A stretch of DNA of 64,000 nt, from positions 310,001-374,000 of the forward strand of contig CBDHHD010000016.1 of NCBI GenBank assembly GCA_965263285.1, in the 5' to 3' direction. Source of the stretch: JASGCP01 sp965263285. Lineage in GTDB: Bacteria > Bacteroidota > Bacteroidia > Chitinophagales > Chitinophagaceae. This document shows, in pieces, positions 1 through 7,965 of the stretch; within the stretch, counting starts at the first letter, position 1, and each line of letters begins with the position of its first letter. Made by a program: the position numbers and the translations under genes. The notes beneath the pieces were generated by a model, which was given only the letters and a program-made list of their open reading frames with translations, searched no databases and was not told the DNA's origin.

Positions 1-415
1 TAATGACGCAGACGCTTATTATAATAGAGGAATTGCAAAAAAGAAATTACAAGACTATAAAGGAGCTATTGTAGACTATACTAAGGCAATAGAATTAAAT
101 CCTAATCACGCAAACGCTTATGACAGTAGAGGAATTGCAAAAAAGAAATTACAAGACTATAAAGGAGCTATTGCAGACTATACTAAGGCAATAGAATTAA
201 ATCCTAATGACGCAAACGCTTATAATAATAGAGGAAATGCAAAATCTGATTTACAAGACTATAAAGGAGCTATTGCAGACTATACTAAGGCAATAGAATT
301 AAATCCTAATGACGCAAACGCTTATAATAATAGAGGAATTGCAAAAAAGAATTTAGGAGATATGGACGGATATAATAGAGACATGGAGCAATATCACAAT
401 TTAGGGGGTAAATAA
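1..415 (+). CDS. TPR repeat protein, 3' part (cut by window edge)
   Basis: The reading frame is open from the first base and ends with TAA at 413-415. It encodes about four near-identical 34-residue tetratricopeptide units (pattern NRGxAKxxLxDYxGAI, then DYxKAIELNPN) and a C-terminal tail NLGDMDGY...MEQYHNLGGK. The tail is almost identical to that of the complete TPR gene that follows, so the two are tandem paralogues. TPR units form helical pairs that bind other proteins. The paralogue has a signal peptide, so this protein is probably also exported. The partner is unknown. The 5' end lies outside the window. Confidence 0.85.
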   Translation, partial: NDADAYYNRGIAKKKLQDYKGAIVDYTKAIELNPNHANAYDSRGIAKKKLQDYKGAIADYTKAIELNPNDANAYNNRGNAKSDLQDYKGAIADYTKAIELNPNDANAYNNRGIAKKNLGDMDGYNRDMEQYHNLGGK

Positions 416-426
416 TAAGCTATTTA

Positions 427-484
427 ACGCCGTTACTTATACATACGCCAGGAGGAGTTAAACGACATTTACGAAAATTTGTAA
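427..484 (+). repeat. Recombinase 3'-end repeat, copy 1
   Basis: A 58-bp stretch nearly identical to the last 58 bp of the tyrosine recombinase remnant at 6279-6336. Translated in the same frame it reads RRYLYIRQEELNDIYENL and stop, which carries the catalytic Tyr region of a recombinase. It sits directly upstream of the complete TPR gene. Its TAA stop is also the start of a TAATTTTG promoter box. Confidence 0.85.
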
Positions 485-489
485 TTTTG
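482..489 (+). promoter_or_regulatory. Putative -7 box (TAATTTTG) of TPR gene
   Basis: TAATTTTG matches the Bacteroidota -7 consensus TAnnTTTG and lies 17 nt before the ATG at 507. Its first three bases are the stop codon of the recombinase 3'-end repeat, so the promoter straddles that repeat. The same arrangement recurs at 1758-1765. I did not identify a clear -33 element. Confidence 0.5.
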
Positions 490-506
490 ATACTAAATAG
501 TTTTTT

Positions 507-1691
507 ATGAAAAAAATCATTATTTGTTTATTGTTTATATCAATTAGTTTTTTTGCAATAAGCCAAACGGCAGAAGACTATAACAATAGAGGAAGTGCAA
601 AAGGTAATTTACAAGACTATAAAGGAGCTATTGCAGACTATAATAAGGCAATAGAATTAAATCCTAATGACGCAGTCGCTTATTATAATAGAGGAGTTGC
701 AAAAGGTAATTTACAAGACTATTACGGTGCTATTGCAGACTATAATAAGGCAATAGAATTAAATCCTAATTACGCAGATGTTTATAGAAATAGAGGACTT
801 GCAAAAAAGAAATTACAAGACTATAAAGGTGCTATTGTAGACTATAACAAAGCAATAGAATTAAATCCTAATGACGCAAAAGCTTATAACAATAGAGGAG
901 TGGCAAAAGGTAATTTACAAGACTATTACGGTGCTATTGCAGACTATAACAAAGCAATAGAATTAAATCCTAATGACGCAGAGGCTTATAATAATAGAGG
1001 ACTTGCAAAATCTGATTTACAAGACTATAAAGGTGCTATTGCAGACTATAACAAAGCAATAGAATTAAATCCTAATTTCGCAGAGGCTTATTATAATAGA
1101 GGAAATGCAAAAGGTAATTTAAAAGACTATAAAAGAGCTATTGCAGACTATAACAAAGCAATAGAATTAAATCCTAATTTCGCAGAGGCTTATTATAATA
1201 GAGGAAATGAAAAATATTATTTAAAAGACTATGACGGAGCTATTGCAGACTATAACAAAGCAATAGAATTAAATCCTAATGACGCAGACGCTTATAATAA
1301 TAGAGGACTTGCAAAAAAGAAATTACAAGACTATAAAGGAGCTATTGCAGACTATAACAAAGCAATAGAATTAAATCCTAATAACGCAAAAGCTTATAAC
1401 AATAGAGGAAATGAAAAATATTATTTAAAAGACTATGACGGAGCTATTGCAGACTATAACAAAGCAATAGAATTTAATCCTAATGACGCAAAAGCTTATT
1501 ATAATAGAGGACTTGCAAAAAAGAAATTACAAGACTATAAAGGAGCTATTGCAGACTATACTAAGGCAATAGAATTAAATCCTAATTACGCAGACGCTTA
1601 TAACAATAGAGGAAATGCAAAAAAGAATTTAGGAGATATGGACGGATATAATAGCGACATGGAGCAATATCATAATTTAGGTGGTAAATAA
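507..1691 (+). CDS. Secreted TPR repeat protein
   Basis: A 394-residue protein with an N-terminal signal peptide (MKKIIICLLFISISFFAISQ, likely cleaved after SQ). About ten 34-residue TPR units follow, almost identical to each other in protein and DNA, and then the tail NLGDMDGYNSDMEQYHNLGGK. Units of this type (NRGxAK, DYxGAI, DYNKAIELNPN) are protein-binding solenoids common in Bacteroidota periplasmic proteins. The near-perfect 102-bp DNA repeats should allow gain and loss of units by recombination. It is flanked by a paralogue upstream and a truncated paralogue downstream, each separated by a copy of the recombinase 3'-end repeat. The function of the array is unknown. Confidence 0.9.
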   Translation: MKKIIICLLFISISFFAISQTAEDYNNRGSAKGNLQDYKGAIADYNKAIELNPNDAVAYYNRGVAKGNLQDYYGAIADYNKAIELNPNYADVYRNRGLAKKKLQDYKGAIVDYNKAIELNPNDAKAYNNRGVAKGNLQDYYGAIADYNKAIELNPNDAEAYNNRGLAKSDLQDYKGAIADYNKAIELNPNFAEAYYNRGNAKGNLKDYKRAIADYNKAIELNPNFAEAYYNRGNEKYYLKDYDGAIADYNKAIELNPNDADAYNNRGLAKKKLQDYKGAIADYNKAIELNPNNAKAYNNRGNEKYYLKDYDGAIADYNKAIEFNPNDAKAYYNRGLAKKKLQDYKGAIADYTKAIELNPNYADAYNNRGNAKKNLGDMDGYNSDMEQYHNLGGK

Positions 1692-1702
1692 TAAGTTATT
1701 TA

Positions 1703-1760
1703 ACGCCGTTACTTAGGCATACGCCAGGAGGAGTTAAACGATATTTACGAAAATTTGTAA
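1703..1760 (+). repeat. Recombinase 3'-end repeat, copy 2
   Basis: 58 bp differing from the recombinase remnant end (6279-6336) at one visible position (cgatattt against cgacattt). It encodes RRYLGIRQEELNDIYENL and stop. It precedes the truncated third TPR gene and again ends in a TAATTTTG box (1758-1765). Confidence 0.87.
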
Positions 1761-1782
1761 TTTTGACACCTAATAGTCTTTT

Positions 1783-1935
1783 ATGAAAAAAATGATTATT
1801 TGTTTATTGTTTATATCAATTAGTTTTTTTGCAATAAGCCAAACGGCAGAAGACTATTATAATAGAGGAATTGCAAAATATGATTTAAAAGACTATTACG
1901 GTGCTATTGCAGACTATAACAAAGCAATAGAATAG
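1783..1935 (+). pseudogene. Truncated secreted TPR gene
   Basis: A 50-codon frame starting with the same signal peptide as the gene at 507 (MKKMIICLLFISISFFAISQ). It ends with TAG directly after the first TPR unit (DYNKAIE, stop, where the intact genes read AIELNPN). The sequence after the stop is unrelated AT-rich DNA leading to the GG-leader peptide genes. It is therefore a 3'-truncated member of the tandem array. A short secreted one-TPR product could still be made, since the promoter box at 1758-1765 is retained. Confidence 0.75.
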
Positions 1936-2039
1936 ATTGGTTTTTAAAAAATATATTATATTTATGGTTCTTTATTAAAAAAATAGTTATACTATATTTT
2001 AATAAATTTTATATTTTATCATCTATTTATATTTTTTTT

Positions 2040-2198
2040 ATGATAAATAAAATTAAAAATATAGGAGTTGTTTTAACAAGAAGCAAATTAAAACAAGTAA
2101 ATGGTGGAGGTAGTACTTGTTGTGGTTTTACTTTCTGTGTACTTTGTTGGTTAGCTTGCTGTGGTGCTGAATCAAACGATACATGTTGTCCAAAATAA
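2040..2198 (+). CDS. Double-glycine-leader Cys-rich peptide 1 (putative RiPP/bacteriocin precursor)
   Basis: A 52-residue frame, ATG at 2040 to TAA at 2196-2198. The N-terminal leader contains IGVVLTRSKLKQVNGG, which resembles Bacteroidota natural-product precursor leaders (L-x-R-x-x-L ... GG), where a C39-type peptidase cuts after GG. The 29-residue core is GSTCCGFTFC followed by VLCWLACCGAESNDTCCPK. It has eight cysteines, six of them in three adjacent CC pairs. The next small gene (2270) has the same leader type and the same three CC pairs, and the sequence after both stops is alike (TAATTGATAyATrTTGT). This indicates a tandem duplication. No modifying enzyme or exporter is in the window, so whether it is modified or just disulfide-bonded is unknown. 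Confidence 0.72.
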   Translation: MINKIKNIGVVLTRSKLKQVNGGGSTCCGFTFCVLCWLACCGAESNDTCCPK

Positions 2199-2269
2199 TT
2201 GATACATATTGTAAAAACAACTTATATATTTTATAACACTCAATTTAGTTATACAATAAAATAAACTTT

Positions 2270-2437
2270 ATGAAAAATAAATTACAAACCTTAGGTTCTT
2301 TTTTAAAAAGAACTGATTTGAAAAAAAATGAATTAATGAAAATAAATGGTGGGATTAGTGGTGAAACTTGTTGTGCTTTTGTTGGATTTGCTTTGATAGC
2401 TTGCTGTGTCGCTTTCAAAGACTTTAAATGTTGTTAA
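2270..2437 (+). CDS. Double-glycine-leader Cys-rich peptide 2 (putative RiPP/bacteriocin precursor)
   Basis: A 55-residue frame, ATG at 2270 to TAA at 2435-2437, 71 bp after peptide 1 and probably co-transcribed. The leader reads LGSFLKRTDL then KKNELMKINGG. The core has exactly six cysteines as three CC pairs: TCC, nine residues, CC, seven residues, CC at the very C-terminus. The seven-residue spacing between the last two pairs is the same as in peptide 1, although the loop sequences differ. That indicates selection on the cysteine pattern. The 21-residue leader segment has the same length as that of the broken gene at 8066-8374. An IS256-type element is inserted 24 bp after the stop and may have separated the genes from any downstream maturation genes. 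Confidence 0.72.
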   Translation: MKNKLQTLGSFLKRTDLKKNELMKINGGISGETCCAFVGFALIACCVAFKDFKCC

Positions 2438-2830
2438 AAATAATTGATATATGTTGTTAAAGGGAGTATAAAAAAGATTGTGTAAATAGAAATACTATTT
2501 TTGGGGAACGAAGGGAGGGCGGAGCCCTACCAAAGTGAACCCAAAAATAGTATTTCATTATTTTTTTTCCCTATTTTATTTACTTAAAAATTTACATATT
2601 ATGCGAACAGAAAACAACAGCACAGAATCATCGAAAATTTCAAATGATTTCTTTAAAGATTGCAAAACATTATCAGATTTTGATAAGTTATTTGCTAACT
2701 TATTTAAACAAGGAGTTGAAGCTCTTTTACAGGGCGAACTAGATTACCATCTAGGATATAATAAAAATAAAAAACGACAAATAGAACAAAAAAATAGTCG
2801 TAATGGTTATTATGACAAAACGGTTAAAAC

Positions 2831-4713
2831 GGATCTTCCTATGAAATTTAATGATAAAATCTGTGGAATGCCTTTGTAGCATTGACTTTACAGAAAAAAA
2901 GCATTAATTTTTTAATATCTACAAAACCATGGTATGTAATTTTATTTTTAATTTATGTAAAATATTGGTCTGATCTTCATTGAAAACATCAGGTACTTTC
3001 TTTATTTGAATATCTTTGTTTTTATAAATTTGATATTGAATAGCATTTAGACTTTCTAATATACTAGCTTGTGTTAACCCAAGTGTTTTGCATTCGTCCC
3101 ATATATATTTCATTATTATATAACCTAACATGCATACAAACACATGTCCCCTTGTTCTACTTTCTTTTCTAACATACACTGGCTGTATTTCTTCAAAGCT
3201 TTGTTTAAAAGTTCTAAATGCTTGCTCTACCAAGGCTAAATCTTTGTACTTTTGATGTATATATTCCTTATCCCCATCTCTTTCATTTACATTCGTTTTA
3301 ATAACATAACAACCATCTAATTTGCTTTTTTCTGCCAATTGCCCTTGATTTATCATGATACTAAAAACACGATCCTGCTGTTTTATTTCTATATATTCTG
3401 TAGCCTTATATTTACTTATTTTATCTTGAATTTTCTTTGTCATAGTCTCTGTCTTCGCATAGGGATGTTCTAATAAATGTTTGTTTGCTTTTTCAATGAG
3501 TTCTCGTATTTTGCTTATCATACTATTCCTATTAGCTTGAACCTCTGCAGCACGATAAGGATTTCTTCTTAATAATAATCTCTCTTCTTTATAGATGACT
3601 TCAGTTAAGTCTTCATCAAATAAACCTATTTGTATTATGTTGTCTTTTAATAATGTCTCTATTTCGGGACTCGTAATAGAGGTTATATAATGCCAATTTA
3701 AATCTTTTATCTCTTCAATCCCATTTTTCTTAAGCATCCCTTTATCTCCCACCATTACCACATTCTTAACACCAAAATTATCCTTCAATTTATTAAATTG
3801 GTCAGATACTGTTTTGGTATCATTCGTGTTACCTTTAAACACTTGAACACTAACAGGATAGCCTGCATCGTCACAAAGTAATCCAACAACGATTTGCATC
3901 TTCCCTCTTTTTTTGTCTCTATTATAACCAAAGGTAGCCAACTCGTTTTTCTCTCCTTCAAAATACACAGAAGTAACATCATATAAATATAAGGTAGGTA
4001 TATCCTTGCCTTTATGTCGAATATTAAATAGTCTTTGCTCTATCTTTTCTTGATTTTTGCTTAACCAATCTAAATTTTCATATAAATCATCCTCATTAAA
4101 TTTATCAAGAGAAAGGAGACTGCTTGCATCATTTATTTTTACCCATTCTTTAGCCAAATATAATCTTGATCTTTGATTAAGCACTCTGCCAATTATTTGA
4201 AACAAGGCTAATTTAGATTGGCGGATATCTTTCCCTAAAGACGCTTCAATACCTAGCCTTTTAACAATTTCTAAAACACAAAAACTGCCCCCAACAGATT
4301 TCCCCTGAATAATTTGCCCACTATTATCAACAACACTATTAAGAATATGGTCAATATGCTGCTCGGTGTCTTTATTCTTTTTTAAATAATCTTTTATAAG
4401 AGCAACAATAGGATCAGGGCAATGTGTTAAATTAGCTACATATTTTTTACGAACCTTATTCCCTTCTCTATACGATTCTGTTAAATAGACAGTCTTATAA
4501 ATTTTATTACCCTTTTTGCGCCTGGATTCTTGTATATACATAAAAATATCTACATTAAAAAAGCAAATATAGTTTATTTTATTTATTGTAAAAGTTAAAT
4601 TATAGTTAAAGTCGCAGGTACATTTAACATATTTTTTAAACGATACATAACACAACTATTTGATAATAAAGCATTTGCATATTTTTTTAACACATTTTAA
4701 CAAAGGAACATCC
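2831..4713 (-). mobile_element. IS1634-type element nested in the IS256 transposase
   Basis: The outer ends are inverted repeats: GGATCTTCCTATG at 2831, and GGATGTTCCTTTG as the reverse complement of the end at 4713. The 8-bp GTTAAAAC occurs on both sides (2823-2830 and 4714-4721) and fits a target duplication, because removing one copy rebuilds the IS256 transposase frame exactly. Length is 1883 bp with one transposase gene on the minus strand. Confidence 0.85.
2919..4541 (-). CDS. IS1634-type (IS4-superfamily) transposase
   Basis: DDE transposase of about 540 residues if it starts at ATG 4541 (MYIQESRRKKGNKIYKTVYL). The upstream in-frame extension to 4655 is poor in family-like sequence and was not used. 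Family hallmarks are YLYDVTSVYFEGEKNELATF (first Asp) with GYNRDKKRGKMQIVVGL, then MVGDKGMLKKNG (second Asp) and EQAFRTFKQSFEEIQPVYVR (catalytic Glu region), with RTRGHVFVCMLGYIIMKYIW near the C-terminus. It appears intact, so this copy could still be active. It is transcribed opposite to the IS256 transposase it interrupts. Confidence 0.9.
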   Translation of the reverse strand: MYIQESRRKKGNKIYKTVYLTESYREGNKVRKKYVANLTHCPDPIVALIKDYLKKNKDTEQHIDHILNSVVDNSGQIIQGKSVGGSFCVLEIVKRLGIEASLGKDIRQSKLALFQIIGRVLNQRSRLYLAKEWVKINDASSLLSLDKFNEDDLYENLDWLSKNQEKIEQRLFNIRHKGKDIPTLYLYDVTSVYFEGEKNELATFGYNRDKKRGKMQIVVGLLCDDAGYPVSVQVFKGNTNDTKTVSDQFNKLKDNFGVKNVVMVGDKGMLKKNGIEEIKDLNWHYITSITSPEIETLLKDNIIQIGLFDEDLTEVIYKEERLLLRRNPYRAAEVQANRNSMISKIRELIEKANKHLLEHPYAKTETMTKKIQDKISKYKATEYIEIKQQDRVFSIMINQGQLAEKSKLDGCYVIKTNVNERDGDKEYIHQKYKDLALVEQAFRTFKQSFEEIQPVYVRKESRTRGHVFVCMLGYIIMKYIWDECKTLGLTQASILESLNAIQYQIYKNKDIQIKKVPDVFNEDQTNILHKLKIKLHTMVL

Positions 4714-5770
4714 GTTAAAACAGAAAATTTAGGTAATATACTTTTATCTATTCCCAGAGATAGAAATGCATCTTTTGAACCTCAAATTATTCCAAAAGGA
4801 CAACGCATGTCTAACCGTATTGAAGATCTTGTGGTATCCATGTATGGCAAGGGACTTACAACAAGTGATATTAGCGAGTTAATAAAAGATTCTTATGGGG
4901 TAGAATTGAGTGGAACAACCATATCAAATATTACAAATAGAGTATTAGAAAGTATAAAAGAATGGCAAAATAGACCGCTAGACCCTATTTATATGGTTTT
5001 TTGGATGGATGGCATTAGATTAAGAATTCGTCAAGATGGACAATATAGTCATCAGTGCGCCTATATTATTATTGGCTTAAAAACAGACGGAACAAAAGAA
5101 GTATTAGGCATTTGGATAAGCGAAACTGAATCAGCCAGCTTTTGGCTAAAGGTGCTTACAGACCTAAAAGCAAGAGGTGTACAAGATGTATGCATAAGTT
5201 GCTCTGATAACTTAACTGGCCTTACAGAAGCTATACAAACAGTATTCCCTAAGGTTTTAACTCAACTTTGTATTGTACATCAAATTAGAAATTCTTGCAA
5301 ACATGTATCCTATAAAGACAGAAAAGAGTTTTGTAAGGAGCTTAAAAATATATATGGCGCTGTGAGTAAAGACATGGCGACACAAGCATTGGATAATTTT
5401 GAAAAAAAATGGAACCTAAAATATGAATACGCTATTAAATCATGGAAAGAAAATTGGGAGCATTTAACAAGATATTTCGATTTGCCTTTAGAAATTAGAA
5501 AAGTTATTTATACAACAAATACGATAGAAAATATGAACAGAGGTATCCGAAAATATACAAAAACAAAAATACAATTTGTAGATAAACAATCAGCTACAAA
5601 GGCTATTTTTTTAGCTATTCAAAATATAGAAAAAAGCTGGCAAAAACCAATTCAAAATTGGGGTTATATTTTACACCAATTTATTATTATCTTTGCCGAA
5701 AGATTGACAAAGTTCTTAGACAATTAAAAACCAACTTACACAATCTTTTTTATGGTCTCTTGTTAAATGT

Positions 5771-5800
5771 CATGTTTTATCAACAATGTTGTGAAACATG
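5771..5800. repeat. IS481-like end-to-end terminal palindrome
   Basis: An imperfect 30-bp palindrome of CATGTTTTATCAACAA and TGTTGTGAAACATG. Its arms match the end of the IS481-like remnant at 7396-7420 (CATGTTTCACAACGTTGTTG). It is probably a scar of two element ends joined together. Confidence 0.5.
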
Positions 5801-5922
5801 GTACCTAAATACACTAACTCGCTTCTGACTGCTTGCTTTTTGAATCAAAAAATAAGAACATCAAAAATTAAAAACTTAAATCGCTAAAATAATATTAACT
5901 TTTGTATTTTGATGGTACATAA

Positions 5923-6336
5923 CGATATGCCAATCGGTTTACAGGTGCGAGCTGGTGGAAGTGTACCCATCGCAAACCATTAAAAAAGCTTAATAATCAT
6001 GTTTTAACCGCTTTTGAACTCCTTAAAGAAGACCAGGAGAACGCCCCCGTCCCAGATGACTATATTTTTGTTTCTCAAAAAAAGACACCATATATAAAAC
6101 AAAGTATTATTAATCTTTTAAAAGAAGTTGCATTTAAGAAAGAGGCAAAAGAATTAAATATAAGCTCGCACTCGCTACGCAAGAGCTTTGGCAGGCATGT
6201 ATATGAAATACAGCCAAATAGGGATAAGGCACTTGTTTATTTAAGCGAGTTACTTAACCATTCAAGCCCTGCGACCACACGCCGTTACTTAGGCATACGC
6301 CAGGAGGAGTTAAACGACATTTACGAAAATTTGTAA
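5923..6336 (+). pseudogene. Tyrosine recombinase (phage-integrase family), C-terminal remnant
   Basis: A 137-codon frame with no plausible start, opened by a stop at 5920-5922 and closed by TAA at 6334-6336. It begins YANRFTGASWWKCTHRKPLK and contains SSHSLRKSFGRHVYE (the His-x-x-Arg of the active site), LLNHSSPATTRRYLGI (second His and the nucleophilic Tyr) and the tail QEELNDIYENL. These are the C-terminal catalytic parts of a tyrosine recombinase. The N-terminal half with the first Arg is missing. Its last 58 bp recur upstream of two TPR genes. The convergent lipoprotein gene ends 2 bp after its stop. Confidence 0.85.
6279..6336 (+). repeat. Recombinase 3'-end repeat, copy 3 (in its gene context)
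   Basis: The 58-bp end of the recombinase remnant, encoding RRYLGIRQEELNDIYENL and stop. It matches 427-484 and 1703-1760. Here it is followed by a different gene, and the next bases do not give a TAATTTTG box. Confidence 0.85.
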
Positions 6337-6338
6337 GT

Positions 6339-7307
6339 CTAATTTGAAGGAACAAAAGCAACAGAAGAAAAACGAATATTATTACTATTAAATACTTGTG
6401 TCCAATTTTGTCCGCCGTCTTGTGTGCGAAAGATGATACCATCCCACCCCAACACAACTCCATTTGTCTCAGAAGAAAAAGCAACAGAAGATAAATTGCT
6501 AGTATTAATATTTAATATTTTTGTCCAATTTTGTCCGCCGTCTTGTGTGCGAAAGATAATACCATTATTCGAATTATTATAATATCCCACCGCCACTCCA
6601 TTTGTAGCAGATGAAAAAGCAACAGAAGAGAAAATATAACTATTATTATTAATTACTTGTGTCCAAGTTTGTCCGCCGTCTTGTGTGCGAAAGATACCAC
6701 TCTTCAATCCCACCGCCACTCCATTTGTAGCAGATGAAAAAGCAACAGAAGATAAAGTACCACTATTACTAAATACATTTCCTGTCCAAGTTTGTCCGCC
6801 GTCTTGTGTGCGCAAGATAACCCCCCCCCCCACCGCCACTCCATTAGTAGCAGATGAAAAAGCAACAGAATAGAAAATATAACTATTACCAAATACATTT
6901 GTCCAAGTTTGTCCGCCGTCTTGTGTGCGATTGATAGCATTCAATCCCACCGCCACTCCATTAGTAGCAGATGAAAAAGCAACAGAATTAAAATCATAAT
7001 TACTAGATACTTTTGTCCAAATTTGTCCGCCGTCTTGTGTGCGAAAGATACCATTCACTCCCACCGCCACTCCATTTGTAGCAGATGAAAAAGCAACAGA
7101 AGAAAAAGCATAATTACTAGATACAGTTGCCCAAGTTTGTCCGCCGTCTTGTGTGCGAAAGATACCACTAGCCCCCACCGCCACGCCTATAACATTACTT
7201 ACAGTTGAAATAGGAGTATTACCCCCACTATTATTTGCAGTTGTTGTTTTTGTACAAGCCACCAATAAAGTAAAGGAAGCGAGCAAATAGAGTATTTTTT
7301 TAAACAT
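6339..7307 (-). CDS. BNR/YCF48-type repeat lipoprotein
   Basis: A 322-residue protein from ATG 7307 (MFKKILYLLASFTLLVACTK), a lipoprotein signal with Cys at the end of LLVAC. The upstream in-frame start at 7358 would put residues before the signal and was rejected. The mature part has about seven repeats of GVAVG, IFRTQDGGQTW and FSSVAFSSATN, the Asp-box-like pattern of BNR or YCF48 beta-propeller repeats. It is probably a surface or periplasmic propeller of unknown ligand. The DNA repeats are nearly identical. One repeat contains an 11-nt G run (6821-6831) coding for VGGGV, a possible slippage site. It converges on the recombinase remnant. Confidence 0.8.
   Translation of the reverse strand: MFKKILYLLASFTLLVACTKTTTANNSGGNTPISTVSNVIGVAVGASGIFRTQDGGQTWATVSSNYAFSSVAFSSATNGVAVGVNGIFRTQDGGQIWTKVSSNYDFNSVAFSSATNGVAVGLNAINRTQDGGQTWTNVFGNSYIFYSVAFSSATNGVAVGGGVILRTQDGGQTWTGNVFSNSGTLSSVAFSSATNGVAVGLKSGIFRTQDGGQTWTQVINNNSYIFSSVAFSSATNGVAVGYYNNSNNGIIFRTQDGGQNWTKILNINTSNLSSVAFSSETNGVVLGWDGIIFRTQDGGQNWTQVFNSNNIRFSSVAFVPSN
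6821..6831 (-). repeat. Poly-G tract inside lipoprotein gene
   Basis: Eleven consecutive C on the plus strand (G on the coding strand) within the repeat lipoprotein gene. The frame is open at this length. Gain or loss of one base would truncate the protein. Confidence 0.85.
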
Positions 7308-7395
7308 GGTATTATAGATATATTTTACAAATATAGAATTTTTAGGGATAATGGACAAATTGATATTAAAACGCCTAACCTAATTAATTGATAAT

Positions 7396-7964
7396 TGTCA
7401 TGTTTCACAACGTTGTTGATGAAAATTGACTGTTTCTACATGCGAATTTAGGAGTTTATTTTTAAATTCTGAAGGAGTTTGTAAAAATATTTCAGGCTTT
7501 AGTTGGTACCACTTTTCTAGCGCTTCAAAAGGTGTTTTTACATTTAGTTCTTTTCTTAAAGAACCATGTCGTCGGTGAAGATTATAGAAAATCATAAATT
7601 TACCTAAATCTTTTTCTAAATCTATTCTATCATTATACTCATACCTTAAGATAGTATTTTTTTTAATGGTTCCATTTACTCTTTCTACCATACCATTCGT
7701 TTTTGGTGTAGATGGTTGAGTACACCTATGTTTAATATTGTTTTCTTTGCACTTAATGTCAAGTAAAGAAGGGTTAGCCCGCAAATTGCCTTTTTTATTT
7801 TTCATAAGTCGATTGGTAAACTCAAGGCCATTATCTGTTAAGATATGCGTAATAGCAAAAGGGAAGAAACGCATACATTCCTCAAAAAAAAGATCTGTAT
7901 TGTGGGCTGTTTTATTGTCATATACTTTATAATACAATATTCTTGTAGCTCTATCTATAGCTGT
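7396..7964 (-). mobile_element. IS481-like element remnant
   Basis: It starts with the terminal sequence TGTCATGTTTCACAACGTTG at 7396 and carries the 3' part of an integrase-core transposase gene on the minus strand. The 5' part of the element is missing. At about 7965 the coding frame runs into a second copy of an end-like sequence (TTTCACAAGGTTGTTGATG). Confidence 0.75.
7398..7964 (-). pseudogene. IS481-like transposase, 5'-truncated
   Basis: An rve integrase-core fragment of about 185 residues. In-frame sequence upstream of the first possible start reads AIDRATRILYYKVY, so coding continues to about 7964 and is then cut. It retains THILTDNGLEFTNR (second catalytic Asp) and PKTNGMVERVNGTIK (catalytic Glu). 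FYNLHRRHGSL near the C-terminus is also typical. The first Asp and the helix-turn-helix N-terminus are missing, so it should be inactive. Confidence 0.85.
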
Positions 7965-7965
7965 T

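Larger units (their letters stand above)
2601..5727 (+). pseudogene. IS256-family (mutator-type) transposase, split by insertion
   Basis: The N-terminal part runs from ATG 2601 to 2830 (start MRTENNSTESSK, later NSRNGYYDKTVK). The C-terminal part resumes at 4722 (ENLGNILLSIPRDRNASFEP) and ends at 5727. Joining 2830 to 4722 restores one frame of about 411 residues, the usual family length. The C-terminal part carries the DDE catalytic residues in VFWMDGIRL, CISCSDNLTGL and NTIENMNRGIRK. It is inactive here because of the inserted IS1634-type element. It would be restored by precise excision. Confidence 0.9.
2462..5759 (+). mobile_element. IS256-family element, interrupted by an IS1634-type element
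   Basis: The left end GGGAGTATAAAAAAGATTG and the reverse complement of the right end, GAGACCATAAAAAAGATTG, form inverted repeats that continue into the GTGTAA typical of IS256 ends. The element is flanked by the 8-bp direct repeat TTGTTAAA at 2454-2461 and 5760-5767, an exact target duplication. Without the nested element (1883 bp plus its 8-bp duplication) it would be about 1407 bp, a normal size for the family. The single transposase gene is split into two parts. Confidence 0.88.

Noticed and set aside
2454..5767. A composite transposon carrying genes between two IS copies
   Set aside because: The two IS are nested one in the other; no cargo lies between equal copies.
6685..6940. Short frames on either strand within the repeat lipoprotein gene
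   Set aside because: They are shadows of the lipoprotein repeats, which have a signal peptide and periodic BNR-type motifs in the chosen frame.
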